A DNA stretch of 64,000 nucleotides from Acutalibacter sp. 1XD8-33 (GCF_003612555.1 NZ_RAZF01000002.1:1-64000); one strand, 5' to 3'. Counted from the first letter of the stretch, positions 17,579 to 26,554 are shown. Notes: a model not told the origin generated them from the sequence alone. Translations and numbers: made by a program.

Positions 17579-19415
17579 GGTAAAATCCATTTGGATCTCA
17601 GGTTCCTGGGCCGGGCCCGTTCTCTTTTTCCTGGCCGGGCTGGGCGTTCTGCTACTCACGGCCCAGATCACCGTCTACTGCGACGACTACTGGTACGGGA
17701 TTTTTTTCCGGGAGGGTTGGGAGAAATTCTGGGAGCTCACGGTCTGGCACTATCAAAACTTCAACGGCCGGGCCTTTGTGCACCTGATGGCTCAGCTGGT
17801 CCTTCTGTTTGATACCAAGCTCTTCGTAGTACTGAACCCTTTGATGCTTTCCCTGGTGTTTCTTCTGGGCCAGCGCTTGCAGGACAAAAGCAGCTCCTGG
17901 CCCACGCTGTTGCTTACCGCTGGGCTGGGGATCCTCTCTGTGCTGGCCCTGCCCCTGGAATACCTCTCTACTTCTATCCTGTGGATCTCCGCCGCATTTA
18001 ATTATCTCTTTCCCCTATGCTTCCTTTTCCTTACCTTCTGGCTTTACCGCCGGGATTTCCCCGGACCCTGGGCCTTTGCCGGACTGTGCCTGATGAGCCT
18101 CCTCTCTGGGGCCACCACCGAACAGAGTGGCCTGGCCGCTGTGGTCTGCCTGGGGGGATGGGGGCTGCTGGGCCTGCTCCGTAAGACCCTTTCCCCCTGG
18201 CGGGCCCTCCTCCCCGGCGGGCTGGCCTCTTTGGGCTACGCCACCATCATCCTGGCCCCAGGCACCTGGGTCCGGGTGGGCAGGGAGATCGGCGGCGGCG
18301 TGACCCGGGTGTTCCAGGGGGACGAGCTGCTGTTCCGGTTCCGGCTGTCCATGCGCTTTTTCACCGGCAGCGATGGCGTGCCCGCCCTGTTCGCGGCCTT
18401 CGCCCTGCTCTGGGGGCTCCACTGGGCCCTCTGCCGCCAAAAGCGCCCCCTCTGGGGCCTGCTGGGCCCCGGCGCGGCGGTTCTATACCTGCTTCTGCTG
18501 GGAAGTCAACACTACTTTCTGGCGGAGCTGTTCACGGTGCTCTGCTTTACGGCTTCGGCAGTTTTCTGCCTGCTCTCTCCGGAAACCACGGTCCGGGGGC
18601 TCTTGCTCTCTGGAATGTTGGCTGCGCAGATGGTTATGCTTTTGAACCGCTCCGCCGCGCCTCGCACCGCTATTCCCGCCATTTTGCTGCTACTCACTGT
18701 GTGCGCCTCTCTCCTGGCGGAGTCCCTCTCGGCTTTTCTTGGGCTGATTCCCCGGCTCTCCGCCTGGGTTTCGCCTCTGCTAGCGGTTTTGGGCCTTTTC
18801 TGCCTGCTTCCCTTTTTCCTGCCCACCTTCCAGGGCTACGCCAAAAACGCCCCCGCCTTTCGGGATAACGAGCGGGAGCTGCGGGACCGATCAGATGACG
18901 TCATTCTGCTTAACGCGGACCTGGACCCCCGGTTTGCTCACTATTCCTACCTGTTCTCCGACAGCTACCTGCAAAACGCCATGGACTACTACGGGGTGAC
19001 GGACGAGAAAATCCAGTATACCAGCTCCCAGGGGAAGGTTGCCGGCACCTATTCCTTCCGGGCGGGCCTGCCGGTCATCGAGCAGGACGGCAAGCTCTGC
19101 GCCGCCCTGCTGGGCACGGTGGAGATGTGCGGGGGAGAGGGCCATTGGGAGGGAAAGAGCAGCGGCACGGCGGTCTCTCTGGGGGACAAATCCTACCTGA
19201 TTCAGAACAACGGCCGAGTGTTCGGCTGGGACCCCGCCGCCAAACAGCGGCTGGAGCTTTTGGAAACGGTAGATATCTTTATTCCCTACTATACCTACTA
19301 TGTCCCCATCGACGACCTCAGCCGCCTGTTTTCCATCTCCTTTTCCTACCATCCAGAGGAAAATATCTATTATATCTCCACCGGAAACTCTGAAAGCAAA
19401 GAGGCGATTTCATGA
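17562..19415 (+). CDS. Polytopic membrane protein, DUF6056/GtrII-like
   Basis: A 617-residue membrane protein with about ten or more hydrophobic helices. Near the N-terminus YCDDYWYGIFFREGW and NFNGRAFVHL form the acidic-loop and NGR..H pattern of the DUF6056/GtrII group, which has a GT-C-like fold. It would transfer sugars from a polyprenyl carrier to a surface polymer; that is inference. The C-terminal about 150 residues are soluble. The ATG at 17562 is preceded by AAGGAGGG and overlaps the GT2 gene by 17 nt, so the genes are coupled. Confidence 0.72.
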   Translation: MLWKNKVKSIWISGSWAGPVLFFLAGLGVLLLTAQITVYCDDYWYGIFFREGWEKFWELTVWHYQNFNGRAFVHLMAQLVLLFDTKLFVVLNPLMLSLVFLLGQRLQDKSSSWPTLLLTAGLGILSVLALPLEYLSTSILWISAAFNYLFPLCFLFLTFWLYRRDFPGPWAFAGLCLMSLLSGATTEQSGLAAVVCLGGWGLLGLLRKTLSPWRALLPGGLASLGYATIILAPGTWVRVGREIGGGVTRVFQGDELLFRFRLSMRFFTGSDGVPALFAAFALLWGLHWALCRQKRPLWGLLGPGAAVLYLLLLGSQHYFLAELFTVLCFTASAVFCLLSPETTVRGLLLSGMLAAQMVMLLNRSAAPRTAIPAILLLLTVCASLLAESLSAFLGLIPRLSAWVSPLLAVLGLFCLLPFFLPTFQGYAKNAPAFRDNERELRDRSDDVILLNADLDPRFAHYSYLFSDSYLQNAMDYYGVTDEKIQYTSSQGKVAGTYSFRAGLPVIEQDGKLCAALLGTVEMCGGEGHWEGKSSGTAVSLGDKSYLIQNNGRVFGWDPAAKQRLELLETVDIFIPYYTYYVPIDDLSRLFSISFSYHPEENIYYISTGNSESKEAIS

Positions 19416-21280
19416 AGAATTCTGAGAAACGGGGCCACTGGCTGCTGTGGCTGGGGCTTGCGGTCTTGGTAGCGGCAATGCTCCTCCAGTTTGCAGTGAA
19501 CTGCAATATTACCGTCTATTCCGGCGACTACAAATATGCCACCTTCTTCCGGAATGGCCTCTCCGGATTTGTACGGAATACCATCGACCACTACAAGTCC
19601 ACCAACGGCCGGTGGTTCGTACACATCCTCATCCCTATCGTGCTCTTGGCGGATACCAAGCTCTTCGCCTTTCTTAGCCCCTTGTTCACAGCAGGCATTT
19701 TCCTTCTGGGCCTTCGGATGCTCAACCGGGACATGAGGAAAGCCCCCTGGCTGCTGGCCGCTGGGCTGGGGTTGCTGTCCCTTCTGGGCAGCGAGGTCCA
19801 ATATCTGCGCATGAGCCTCTACTGGATTGCCGCCTACTTCAACTATGCCTTTCCCCTGATTTTCCCTCTGGGGGTTGTGGCGGCGATGGACCGGGGCAGG
19901 CCTTTCTCTCCCTGGGCCTTTGCCGGAATTTCGGTTTGCGCCTTTTTCGCCGGAGCAGGCACCGAACAGTGCGGCCTTATTTCTCTGATTCTCATCTGGG
20001 GCTTCTGGCTGTTGCGCCTGCGGGGCAACAGGGAAGATCTCAATGATGCCTCTCCTTCCCCTGAAAGCGCCGTCCCTTCCAAGGCCCGAAGAAATCCCTG
20101 GCTCCTTCTGCCACTGCTCACTAGCGCGGGGTATCTTACTATTCTTCTGGCCCCCGGAAGCCGGGCCCGGGTGTCACGGGGCATCGACGGTGGGATCTTC
20201 AGCGTATTGGACCCAGAAGTCTTTCTGAGCCGCTTTTTTGATGTGATGCATTACCTCTGTGGCTTCTGGTTCTGGAATCTGCTCTTCACTGGCCTCTGCC
20301 TGATTGTGGGCCTGCTCTGCCTCACCAGCCGAGACTTGCCCCGGCATCTCCTCTCCGGCCTGCCTGCCGGGATTCTGGCGGTAACACTGGCCGTAGCAGG
20401 CTGGGAGCCAGCTCTGGCCGTGTTCACCGTGCTCTATACCCTCTATCTTGCGGTTACATTTCTTTTCTTTCCCAGGTATCAGGCTACGGGGCTGCTACTT
20501 TTGGGCGCGGGGGCTTCGGTGATGATGCTCACCATCACCACCCTGTACTATGCCCGCACCTTTTTCCCCTGCCTGATTCTCTGCTTAATCGCCGCCTGGA
20601 GCTTGCTTTTTCGCCTGCTGGACCAGTGTCCCCTGGTCCCCGGAGCTGTGGCCTGCTGTCTGTTGGCGGCAGTCTGTGTGGCACGCTACGTTCCCATCTA
20701 CCAGGGCTACGCCAAGAATCACCAAGTAGTCGTCCGGAATCTTCAGGCCGTGGAGGAGAGCCGCTCCACCGGAGAGCTTACCCTCTGCATTGACATGGAC
20801 CCAGACTACCGCTTTAACATGTTCTATGAGGGCAGCTATTTCCTAACCCATTTTCTGAAATATTACCGCCTTCCCAGCGACATCCACATCACCTTTACCA
20901 GCGAGGAATGGAAGGTAAGCAAGGTGCATATCAACGGCCAGGAGAGCACTTTTCCCAGCCTGGAAAAGGACGGTAAATTGCTGCTGCCCATTGAATTTGT
21001 GTTTCAGTCTGCCGGGGGAACCTGCGTGTACGACTGGTCCAATTACACCTATGATATCACTTGGCAGAACGCGGCCTACATCCTCTATGAGAACGGCAAG
21101 CTAATGGAGTATTCCAATGGGTGCGGCTACCTAAAGGATGAGAACTGCCAGTATGTTCGTCCCTTCTCTGAGACCTATACGCTGCTCTACCTCTCGGAAG
21201 AGGATTTTGCCCGGTGCTTTGGCATCACCTTTGACTATGACCCGGCAGAAAATGTCTATCTGCTCGCCGGAACCCAATGA
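19412..21280 (+). CDS. Polytopic membrane protein, DUF6056/GtrII-like, paralogue
   Basis: A 622-residue paralogue of the preceding protein with the same order of parts: N-terminal helix, GDYKYATFFRNG and STNGRWFVH, many helices, then a soluble C-terminal domain. The second acidic residue of the DDY motif is replaced (SGDYKY), so catalysis or acceptor may differ. Its ATG overlaps the preceding stop as ATGA. It ends the operon before the terminator at 21311. The two proteins may act in sequence or as a pair. Confidence 0.72.
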   Translation: MKNSEKRGHWLLWLGLAVLVAAMLLQFAVNCNITVYSGDYKYATFFRNGLSGFVRNTIDHYKSTNGRWFVHILIPIVLLADTKLFAFLSPLFTAGIFLLGLRMLNRDMRKAPWLLAAGLGLLSLLGSEVQYLRMSLYWIAAYFNYAFPLIFPLGVVAAMDRGRPFSPWAFAGISVCAFFAGAGTEQCGLISLILIWGFWLLRLRGNREDLNDASPSPESAVPSKARRNPWLLLPLLTSAGYLTILLAPGSRARVSRGIDGGIFSVLDPEVFLSRFFDVMHYLCGFWFWNLLFTGLCLIVGLLCLTSRDLPRHLLSGLPAGILAVTLAVAGWEPALAVFTVLYTLYLAVTFLFFPRYQATGLLLLGAGASVMMLTITTLYYARTFFPCLILCLIAAWSLLFRLLDQCPLVPGAVACCLLAAVCVARYVPIYQGYAKNHQVVVRNLQAVEESRSTGELTLCIDMDPDYRFNMFYEGSYFLTHFLKYYRLPSDIHITFTSEEWKVSKVHINGQESTFPSLEKDGKLLLPIEFVFQSAGGTCVYDWSNYTYDITWQNAAYILYENGKLMEYSNGCGYLKDENCQYVRPFSETYTLLYLSEEDFARCFGITFDYDPAENVYLLAGTQ

Positions 21281-21310
21281 ACGCGGCCTTTGTTTTCCAT
21301 AAATAGAAAA

Positions 21311-21348
21311 GCAGACTCCCCGTTTGGGGGAGCCTGTTTTTTTTATGA
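21311..21348 (+). terminator. Terminator of the glycosyltransferase operon
   Basis: CAGACTCCCC pairs with GGGGAGCCTG (one mismatch, loop GTTTG) and is followed by eight T. It begins 30 nt after the last stop codon. Confidence 0.85.
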
Positions 21349-21357
21349 ATTCTCTGG

Positions 21358-21440
21358 TTAAGAATCCCTATTTACCGATTCTTAAGCTGGCGGCTATGCC
21401 GCTGGTTCAAAAGAGAAAAAAGCAAAGGTTTCTTTTGACC
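21358..21440. repeat. Three-hairpin element, copy a
   Basis: Three consecutive hairpins: TTAAGAATC/GATTCTTAA (21358-21385), GCGGC/GCCGC (21390-21402) and GGTTCAAAAGA/TCTTTTGACC (21404-21440, one bulge). The joining bases AAGCTGG and TGGTTCAAAAGAG recur in copy b at 26355-26433 on the other strand, while the stem sequences differ. The remaining bases to 21490 show no gene. Confidence 0.65.
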
Positions 21441-21490
21441 CGTGTTACCTATATCGTTCGGAAGAAACAGAATGGTTTTTCTGAACCCCA

Positions 21491-22198
21491 CTAATTATCT
21501 CCTCCCAGCCAATATACACTTCCGTTGTCTATGGTGTAACCCATTCTTTTATACAGGTCCAGAGCTTCTTCGTCCCACACCGGAATATGCACAAAAGGAG
21601 CGAAATCGTTTTCCAAACACCAGCTGGTAATATGAGCCACCAAAGCCTCGTCAATCCCCATGCCCTGGCAGTCGGGAGAGACGGCCAGCAACCCAATTCC
21701 CCCCTCTGGGTAGAGCCCCACCGTACCTGCCAGACGGCCGTTCTGATAAGCCCCCTGGAGCATACCGGTACGCAAGGCATCCTGGATTTCCTCCGTACCC
21801 AGAGCCTCGCCAAAGGCCTCCAGGACCTCCTCCGACTGGTCCGGAGTCAACGCCCGCAGCTCAATGTTCCGGGTTTGGGGCGGGTCCAGTTCCAGATAGG
21901 CGGCGGCTCGGCACTCCATGCTCCGCCAGCCCAGCCGGTCCTCCAGCAGGCGGGCCGTCTCCAGATGGTGCACCGCCACCTGAGAGGCCTGCCCCAGCCC
22001 GTGGCACAGGGCCTCTGCGGCCTGCTGGTTTTCCGCCGCCAATAGATAAACCTGGCTGGACCGAATATATACTAGCGCGCCGTCCTCCCGTACTGCTGCC
22101 ACGGTTCCAATTTCCCGGCGCAGGGCTTCCATCACGTCCATATACAAAAGGGGGCTCCTCCCCAGATAGGAGTACGCCCGCTGCGCCAACTCCTGCAT
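21491..22198 (-). CDS. GNAT family N-acetyltransferase
   Basis: A 235-residue protein with a C-terminal GNAT domain: GTVGLYPEGGIGLLAVSPD followed by the acetyl-CoA loop CQGMGIDEAL (Q/RxxGxG/A) and the terminal LYKRMGYTIDNGSVYWLGGD. The N-terminal about 100 residues form a second, degenerate domain, as in two-domain GNATs. The substrate is unknown. I chose the ATG at 22198 because the gene then starts 7 nt after the nucleosidase stop, fitting an operon with mtnN. Confidence 0.82.
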   Translation of the reverse strand: MQELAQRAYSYLGRSPLLYMDVMEALRREIGTVAAVREDGALVYIRSSQVYLLAAENQQAAEALCHGLGQASQVAVHHLETARLLEDRLGWRSMECRAAAYLELDPPQTRNIELRALTPDQSEEVLEAFGEALGTEEIQDALRTGMLQGAYQNGRLAGTVGLYPEGGIGLLAVSPDCQGMGIDEALVAHITSWCLENDFAPFVHIPVWDEEALDLYKRMGYTIDNGSVYWLGGDN

Positions 22199-22205
22199 AG
22201 CGCGC

Positions 22206-22919
22206 TTATAGCCTGGGCAGGGCCCTAGCCAGCAGCCGGGCCGATTTGTCCGCGCTCTCCCTGGCAAAGGTGGGGAAGTCCACCGGGGAGTCGTCGTTGG
22301 CGTTGTCGGAGATGGCCCGGAGCACCGCGAAGGGCACCCCGTTCATGTAGCAGGCCTGGGCGGTGCTGGCCCCCTCCATCTCCACGGCCTTGGCCCCAAA
22401 GGTGGCCCCCAACCAGCGGTTCTTCTCCCGGTCCGCCACAAAGGTGTCTCCTGTGGCGATGACGCCCATATGTGCCCCGCCATAGATGCTTCCCGCTTCC
22501 TCCAGCAGGACGGCGGCCGCCTGTTTGTCGCTCTCCAGCATGATGAAGGATTCCTCCCCCTCGCCCCGGCAGATGGTGATATTACCCAGAGGATCCCCCA
22601 GCGGGGTGGAGTCAAAGTCGTGCTGCACCAGAGCGCTGGCGATCACCAGATCGCCGATGCCAACCCCCACGCCCCCGGCCACGCCGATGTTGATCACCAG
22701 CCGGGGGTGATAGGTGGAAATCATGATCTGAGCACACACGGCGGAGTTCACCTTACCTGGGCTACACTGGGCCACCACGCAGTCCACGCCGTCCAGAATA
22801 CCCCGGTGAAATACCAGCCCGGCAATCTCCTCCCGGCCGGACTCCTCCATATGGGCGATCAGCTCCTTGACCTCTACCGCCATAGCTCCAATGATTCCGA
22901 TTGGTTTTTTGTTCTCCAT
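22206..22919 (-). CDS. mtnN: 5'-methylthioadenosine/S-adenosylhomocysteine nucleosidase
   Basis: A 237-residue enzyme that hydrolyses MTA and SAH to adenine and the thio-ribose, salvaging methyl-donor waste. Conserved: GIIGAMAVEVKEL at the start, INIGVAGGV, and the purine-binding VEMEGAS with FAVLRAISDNAND near the end; the catalytic residues (Glu near residue 12 and Asp in SDNAND) are present. I chose the ATG at 22919 (MENKKPIG), the length typical of the family. It lies 31 nt after the YcxB-like gene. Confidence 0.93.
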   Translation of the reverse strand: MENKKPIGIIGAMAVEVKELIAHMEESGREEIAGLVFHRGILDGVDCVVAQCSPGKVNSAVCAQIMISTYHPRLVINIGVAGGVGVGIGDLVIASALVQHDFDSTPLGDPLGNITICRGEGEESFIMLESDKQAAAVLLEEAGSIYGGAHMGVIATGDTFVADREKNRWLGATFGAKAVEMEGASTAQACYMNGVPFAVLRAISDNANDDSPVDFPTFARESADKSARLLARALPRL

Positions 22920-22950
22920 CTTTCTCGTCCCTTTCCGTTTGCAATTCAAT

Positions 22951-24225
22951 TTACTGTTTTCCGGTTTTTTCCCGAATAAACTTCTCAAAGTCCTCAAATT
23001 CACCCCGGGAAAAGCCATACTGATCTATCATATATGCGTTATCCGGCCCATAATACAAATAAAAATATTGACCCCGGCGGCGCACATCGGTAATCTGAAA
23101 ATAGGGCAATACATTGGCGGACTGAATTCCCGACACCCGGAAAGCCTCGGGATAGAAGCTGAAATGGGCCGTCTCAGACATGCCGCGGCCAAAGACCTTT
23201 CGCTGGATTTTCTCTATATTGTTGGGCATAGAAATGATTTTATAAGCATAATAGACCGTTACTCCGGCTGCGGCCAGCCGCATCCACCACTCCGTTTTCA
23301 TCAAAAAGGCGGAAACCACCATAATCAGGCACAGCAGCATTCCGAAAATCAGCTCGCCCACGTTTTTGAAGTAGGCATGATAAATGCTGAAATGATGAAT
23401 GGCCTCTTTTGTGCAATCGGTAGAGTTGATAAACACCGCCTCGCCGTCCACTTGATTGCTTCCATGGGTTTTGTGATATTCTGAAAGCTGCTCCGCCAGC
23501 TGGGCCTTTTTCTTCTTATCTATTTTCCCCCTCACCGGCACATAGATAATGGGCGCGATCACCGCGATCAACAACAGCGCCACCAGCGCTAAACTGCTGT
23601 ACGCTCCCGCCACATCCGGCTCAGGCTTTTCCAGAATCTGTGTGAACGTGACCGAGTCTACCAGATCCAGCAGCAGTTCCGTCTGCTCTTGGGAAATAGG
23701 CTCCTCTCCGTTATACAGGTCGATGCTCAGGCTATGTCCATTTTTGATGGTCCCATAGAGGCGCTCGTGCATTTCCTGGTTGCCTCCGGCATCTAGCTGA
23801 ATCCAGAAAAACAAATTCTGGCCGCTCTCCTGCCACCCTTTTGTTATGGCCACGTCCGGATTTTCCGACTGCGTCATCTTGTCCAGAAGTTCTGTCCTTT
23901 CTTCTTCAGAAAGCAGGGTCAGGTCGTGGACCCGTTTGGTCGTATCCGACTCCTTCTGCATCACGCTGATGTTGGCTTTCCCTTCTTTGGGGATCAGGTT
24001 CACCAGCACCCCCATTTCGTCGTACTCTCTCAGTCTGGCGGAAGGGTCGGACACCCCCGCCAGCGCCCACGCCGGATCCTCCTCTTCCAACTCCGGACCC
24101 AGCTGGTAGAAGCCCTCTGGAATTTCCAGGGTGAAATCCAGTCCCACCCAGGTTTCCGCGCTGGCCGGCATAGGTAGCGCCACCAGCAACAGCACCGCCA
24201 GCAGTACCATCATCGTTTTTTTCAA
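22951..24225 (-). CDS. Secreted/membrane protein with YcxB-like C-terminal domain
   Basis: A 424-residue protein with a signal peptide (KKTMMVLLAVLLLVALPMPA then SAE), an external domain of about 210 residues, one helix near residue 215 (SLALVALLLIAVIAPIIYV), two more near 285-330 and a cytoplasmic C-terminus (FSFYPEAFRV...QITDVRRRG) like the YcxB PH-like domain. I chose the TTG at 24225 with AAGGG 7 nt upstream; a minus-strand TATAAT lies at 24522-24527. The function is unknown. Confidence 0.72.
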   Translation of the reverse strand: MKKTMMVLLAVLLLVALPMPASAETWVGLDFTLEIPEGFYQLGPELEEEDPAWALAGVSDPSARLREYDEMGVLVNLIPKEGKANISVMQKESDTTKRVHDLTLLSEEERTELLDKMTQSENPDVAITKGWQESGQNLFFWIQLDAGGNQEMHERLYGTIKNGHSLSIDLYNGEEPISQEQTELLLDLVDSVTFTQILEKPEPDVAGAYSSLALVALLLIAVIAPIIYVPVRGKIDKKKKAQLAEQLSEYHKTHGSNQVDGEAVFINSTDCTKEAIHHFSIYHAYFKNVGELIFGMLLCLIMVVSAFLMKTEWWMRLAAAGVTVYYAYKIISMPNNIEKIQRKVFGRGMSETAHFSFYPEAFRVSGIQSANVLPYFQITDVRRRGQYFYLYYGPDNAYMIDQYGFSRGEFEDFEKFIREKTGKQ

Positions 24226-24410
24226 TCCCGCACCCTTCTTTCCTAAAATTTGCATCATTGGAATGCCGCAGAAGTATTCCCGCCGCCCGGGACAGGAATA
24301 CCAAAAACCGGGGGCGCGAACGCCCCAGGCCTCCGATCTCCATGGCACAACCCACAAGCCGCCGGAATAGGCCGGCCAGATCCTGCGGACATTATGGCAC
24401 AATTTCATGG

Positions 24411-24468
24411 GAGTTTTCTCCAGATTTTGCGAAGCAAAACGAGCGCTTCGCGCGATGGGAGAAAACTC
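24411..24468. repeat. Three-way-junction palindrome, copy c
   Basis: An outer stem GAGTTTTCTCC/GGAGAAAACTC (24411-24421 with 24458-24468, perfect) encloses TTTTGC-GAA-GCAAAA and GCGC-TTC-GCGC. The arrangement GAGTTTT..TTTTGC..GCAAAAC..AAAACTCA recurs at 33898-33952 in the ribosomal operon. It lies in the leader of the YcxB-like gene. Apart from this and the promoters, 24226-24701 holds no gene. Confidence 0.6.
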
Positions 24469-24607
24469 ATGAGGCACAACGAAGCCGGGCCTTCTTTTTG
24501 CACTCTCTTGACGTTGTGTCCATTATATCATATCTTCCCTAGCGAAGGAAAGACATTTTGTAAATATTCTTTTCCCGTCTTTCGGCAAAGTTCTTCCTTT
24601 TATTCTC

Positions 24608-24636
24608 TTGACGAATTCCACAGAAAGGCGTAAAAT
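24608..24636 (+). promoter_or_regulatory. Promoter of the SDR/acetyltransferase pair
   Basis: TTGACG (24608-24613) and TAAAAT (24631-24636) are separated by 17 bp, about 65 nt before the SDR start codon. Confidence 0.6.
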
Positions 24637-24701
24637 TTAAGGCAAGGACAGAAAGCCGTCTGATTTATGCTCCCATCTTGAAAGAAATGAGGGAAACAGC
24701 T

Positions 24702-25463
24702 ATGGTTACAGCAGTCATTACCGGCGCTTCCAGCGGATTGGGCAAAGAATACATCAACGCTATTATCTCCCAATATCCCAGTGTAGATGCCTTCTGGCTG
24801 GTTGCCCGGCGCAAAGAGCTTCTGCGGGAAATTGCCGAGGAACATCGGGACAAAACCATTGCCGCCATTTCGTTGGACCTTTCCAAGGAAGAAAGCCTGG
24901 ATCTTTTTGACCAACTGCTCAAGGAAAACAGCCCTGAAATCAAGGTATTGGTAAACAATGCGGGGTATGGTAAATGCGATGATTTTTTCTCTTCCAACCG
25001 CCGTTCTCAGACCGGCATGGTGGACCTGAACTGTCGGGCCCTTACCGCCTTGACCCGCCTGTGCCTGCCCTATATGCTGGATGACAGTTTGATTCTGAAC
25101 ATTTCCTCGATTGCCGCCTTTGCTCCCACGCCGCGGATGTCGGTGTACAGCGCTTCCAAAGCCTTTGTGCTGGCTTTTTCCAAAGCCCTCCACGACGAGC
25201 TGCGTCCCAGGGGCATCAAGGTGCTGGCCGTATGCCCAGGGCCTATGGACACTGAATTCTGGCGCGTAGCCAATGTGCCAGAAGGCAAATCCAGGCTCAT
25301 CGATAAGCTGCCCCGGGTCTCTCCTAAGGAGGTGGCTGAGGGCTCTCTGCGGGCCGCCAAACGGGGAAAGATGGTCTATACCCGGAGTTTTTTCTATAAA
25401 TTATACCGGTTGTTGGCCAAGCTCCTGCCCCACGGCTTCATTATGGAATTTACGGAGATTTAG
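24702..25463 (+). CDS. Short-chain dehydrogenase/reductase
   Basis: A 253-residue NAD(P)-dependent oxidoreductase. Cofactor motif TGASSGLG at residues 7-14, NNAGYG near residue 88, and catalytic Ser/YSASK near residue 150 are all present. It belongs to the classical SDR group that acts on lipids or steroids as well as small ketones; the substrate cannot be told. I chose the ATG at 24702, which has GAGGG 8 nt upstream. The acetyltransferase follows after 2 nt in the same transcript. Confidence 0.88.
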   Translation: MVTAVITGASSGLGKEYINAIISQYPSVDAFWLVARRKELLREIAEEHRDKTIAAISLDLSKEESLDLFDQLLKENSPEIKVLVNNAGYGKCDDFFSSNRRSQTGMVDLNCRALTALTRLCLPYMLDDSLILNISSIAAFAPTPRMSVYSASKAFVLAFSKALHDELRPRGIKVLAVCPGPMDTEFWRVANVPEGKSRLIDKLPRVSPKEVAEGSLRAAKRGKMVYTRSFFYKLYRLLAKLLPHGFIMEFTEI

Positions 25464-25465
25464 CC

Positions 25466-26014
25466 ATGCAATATCGTATTTGTGCCCAGGAGGGCTCCGT
25501 TTCCCTCCGCCCTTTGGAGTCACAGGATTCGCCCCTCCTTCTGCACTGGCTCACCGATTCTCGGAACCTGGCCTATTGGGAGGGAGAAAGCGCGGTGTTC
25601 ACCCCAGAGCGGATTCAGGAGGATTTCTACCACGACGAGTGGAACGCTTCCCGCTGCATCATTCAATATGAGGGGCGGGATATTGGCTACGCCCAGGCCT
25701 ATCTGCTGGACGGGGAGATGTTCGCGGAGTACCAGTACCCCCGGACGGACCTGCGTACCTTTGGCATCGACCAGTTCATCAGCGTGCCAGAGCTATGGGG
25801 CCAGGGCATCGGCCGGCGGTTCATCCGGCTGCCCTGCGGCTGGCTTCGGGACTGTGGCGGCGCCCAGGCCGTGGTGCTAGATCCCCACGCGGACAATCCC
25901 CGGGCCATCCGTTGCTACGAGGCCTGCGGCTTCCGGAAGGTGAAGCTCCTCCCCCGCCACGAGCTCCACAACGGCGTGCTGGTGGACTGCTGGCTGATGG
26001 CCCTCGAGCTTTAA
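25466..26014 (+). CDS. AAC(6')-like aminoglycoside N-acetyltransferase homologue
   Basis: A 182-residue GNAT protein resembling the AAC(6')-Ie/Im group of aminoglycoside 6'-acetyltransferases. Blocks shared with that group as I remember it: SLRPLESQDSPLLLHWLTD at the N-terminus, YGxxQAYLLDGE-like centre, YPRTDLRTFGIDQFI, GQGIGRRFI (acetyl-CoA loop), LDPHADNPRAIRCYEACGF and LPRHELHNG..DCWLM. The match covers the full length, so acetylation of an aminoglycoside or a related amino-sugar compound is plausible. Whether it gives resistance is not shown. It is chromosomal, GC-rich like its neighbours, and shows no mobile context. Confidence 0.78.
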   Translation: MQYRICAQEGSVSLRPLESQDSPLLLHWLTDSRNLAYWEGESAVFTPERIQEDFYHDEWNASRCIIQYEGRDIGYAQAYLLDGEMFAEYQYPRTDLRTFGIDQFISVPELWGQGIGRRFIRLPCGWLRDCGGAQAVVLDPHADNPRAIRCYEACGFRKVKLLPRHELHNGVLVDCWLMALEL

Positions 26015-26019
26015 GGTCA

Positions 26020-26320
26020 TGGGGTTTCACCCCACACCCCACAAACTTTTTGAAAAGAAGTTTAAGACGTTACCTTCGGTAAGTCTCAAAAACTTTTACC
26101 CACTCCTCGCTTTGCTCGTCGTGAACGTTTTATGTTGTTTGACAAGCTAACCGAACAACCGTAAAAGTTTCGTCAACCTTTTCAAAGGTTGCGGAGGTTT
26201 GGAGGCAGAGCCTCCAAGGTCTTTCCCTTGACCTGAAACACCCGAGAAGCGCATTTTTTGAGGGTGAATTGGCACGAAGTGCCAAGGGGGAACTTTTTGC
26301 AAGAAAAAAAGTTCCCTAGA
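26020..26320. repeat. Mosaic of dispersed intergenic repeats, copy R1
   Basis: This gene-free stretch is built of modules that recur elsewhere in the window. ACCTTCGGTAAGTCTCAAAA is repeated inverted at 45260-45300. GGAGGC-AGA-GCCTCC followed by AAGGTCTT (26201-26223) is one of six covarying hairpins. GAATTGGCACGAAGTGCCAA recurs at about 59622. GCTAACCGAACAACCG recurs at about 61931. No open reading frame explains it. Confidence 0.7.
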
Positions 26321-26354
26321 AGCGTGCCCAAGCTCCTTATATGGTTAACGCAGC

Positions 26355-26433
26355 TCAAAAGAGGTAGAATACCTCTTTTGAACCAGGCAGTGCAGCTGCC
26401 CAGCTTGAAAATCAGTATATGCTGATTTTCAAG
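26355..26433. repeat. Three-hairpin element, copy b
   Basis: Perfect stems TCAAAAGAGGT/ACCTCTTTTGA (26355-26381), GGCAG/CTGCC (26386-26400) and CTTGAAAATCAG/CTGATTTTCAAG (26404-26433). Read on the minus strand the order and linkers match copy a at 21358-21440, with different stem sequences. Confidence 0.7.
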
Positions 26434-26492
26434 TGCGTTTACTATTGGTGATACAGGCCCTCAGCCGGAGTCATGGATACTCACTCGGCTCA

Positions 26493-26543
26493 GCCAAACA
26501 AAAAAGCGCGCTCCCGCTGTGGGAACGCGCTTTTTTGTTTGGC
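26493..26543 (-). terminator. Terminator of the ribosomal superoperon
   Basis: GCCAAACAAAAAAGCGCG pairs with CGCGCTTTTTTGTTTGGC, extended by TCCC/GGGA with one bulge, around GCTGT. The arm itself supplies the T-run on the minus strand. It begins 11 nt after the rplQ stop codon and is a strong, probably bidirectional terminator. Confidence 0.88.
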
Positions 26544-26554
26544 TATGTGCAAAC

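Noticed and set aside
26020-26320. CRISPR-like repeats in the spacers
   Set aside because: The repeated words are of different lengths, orders and orientations and are not regularly spaced; no cas gene is present.
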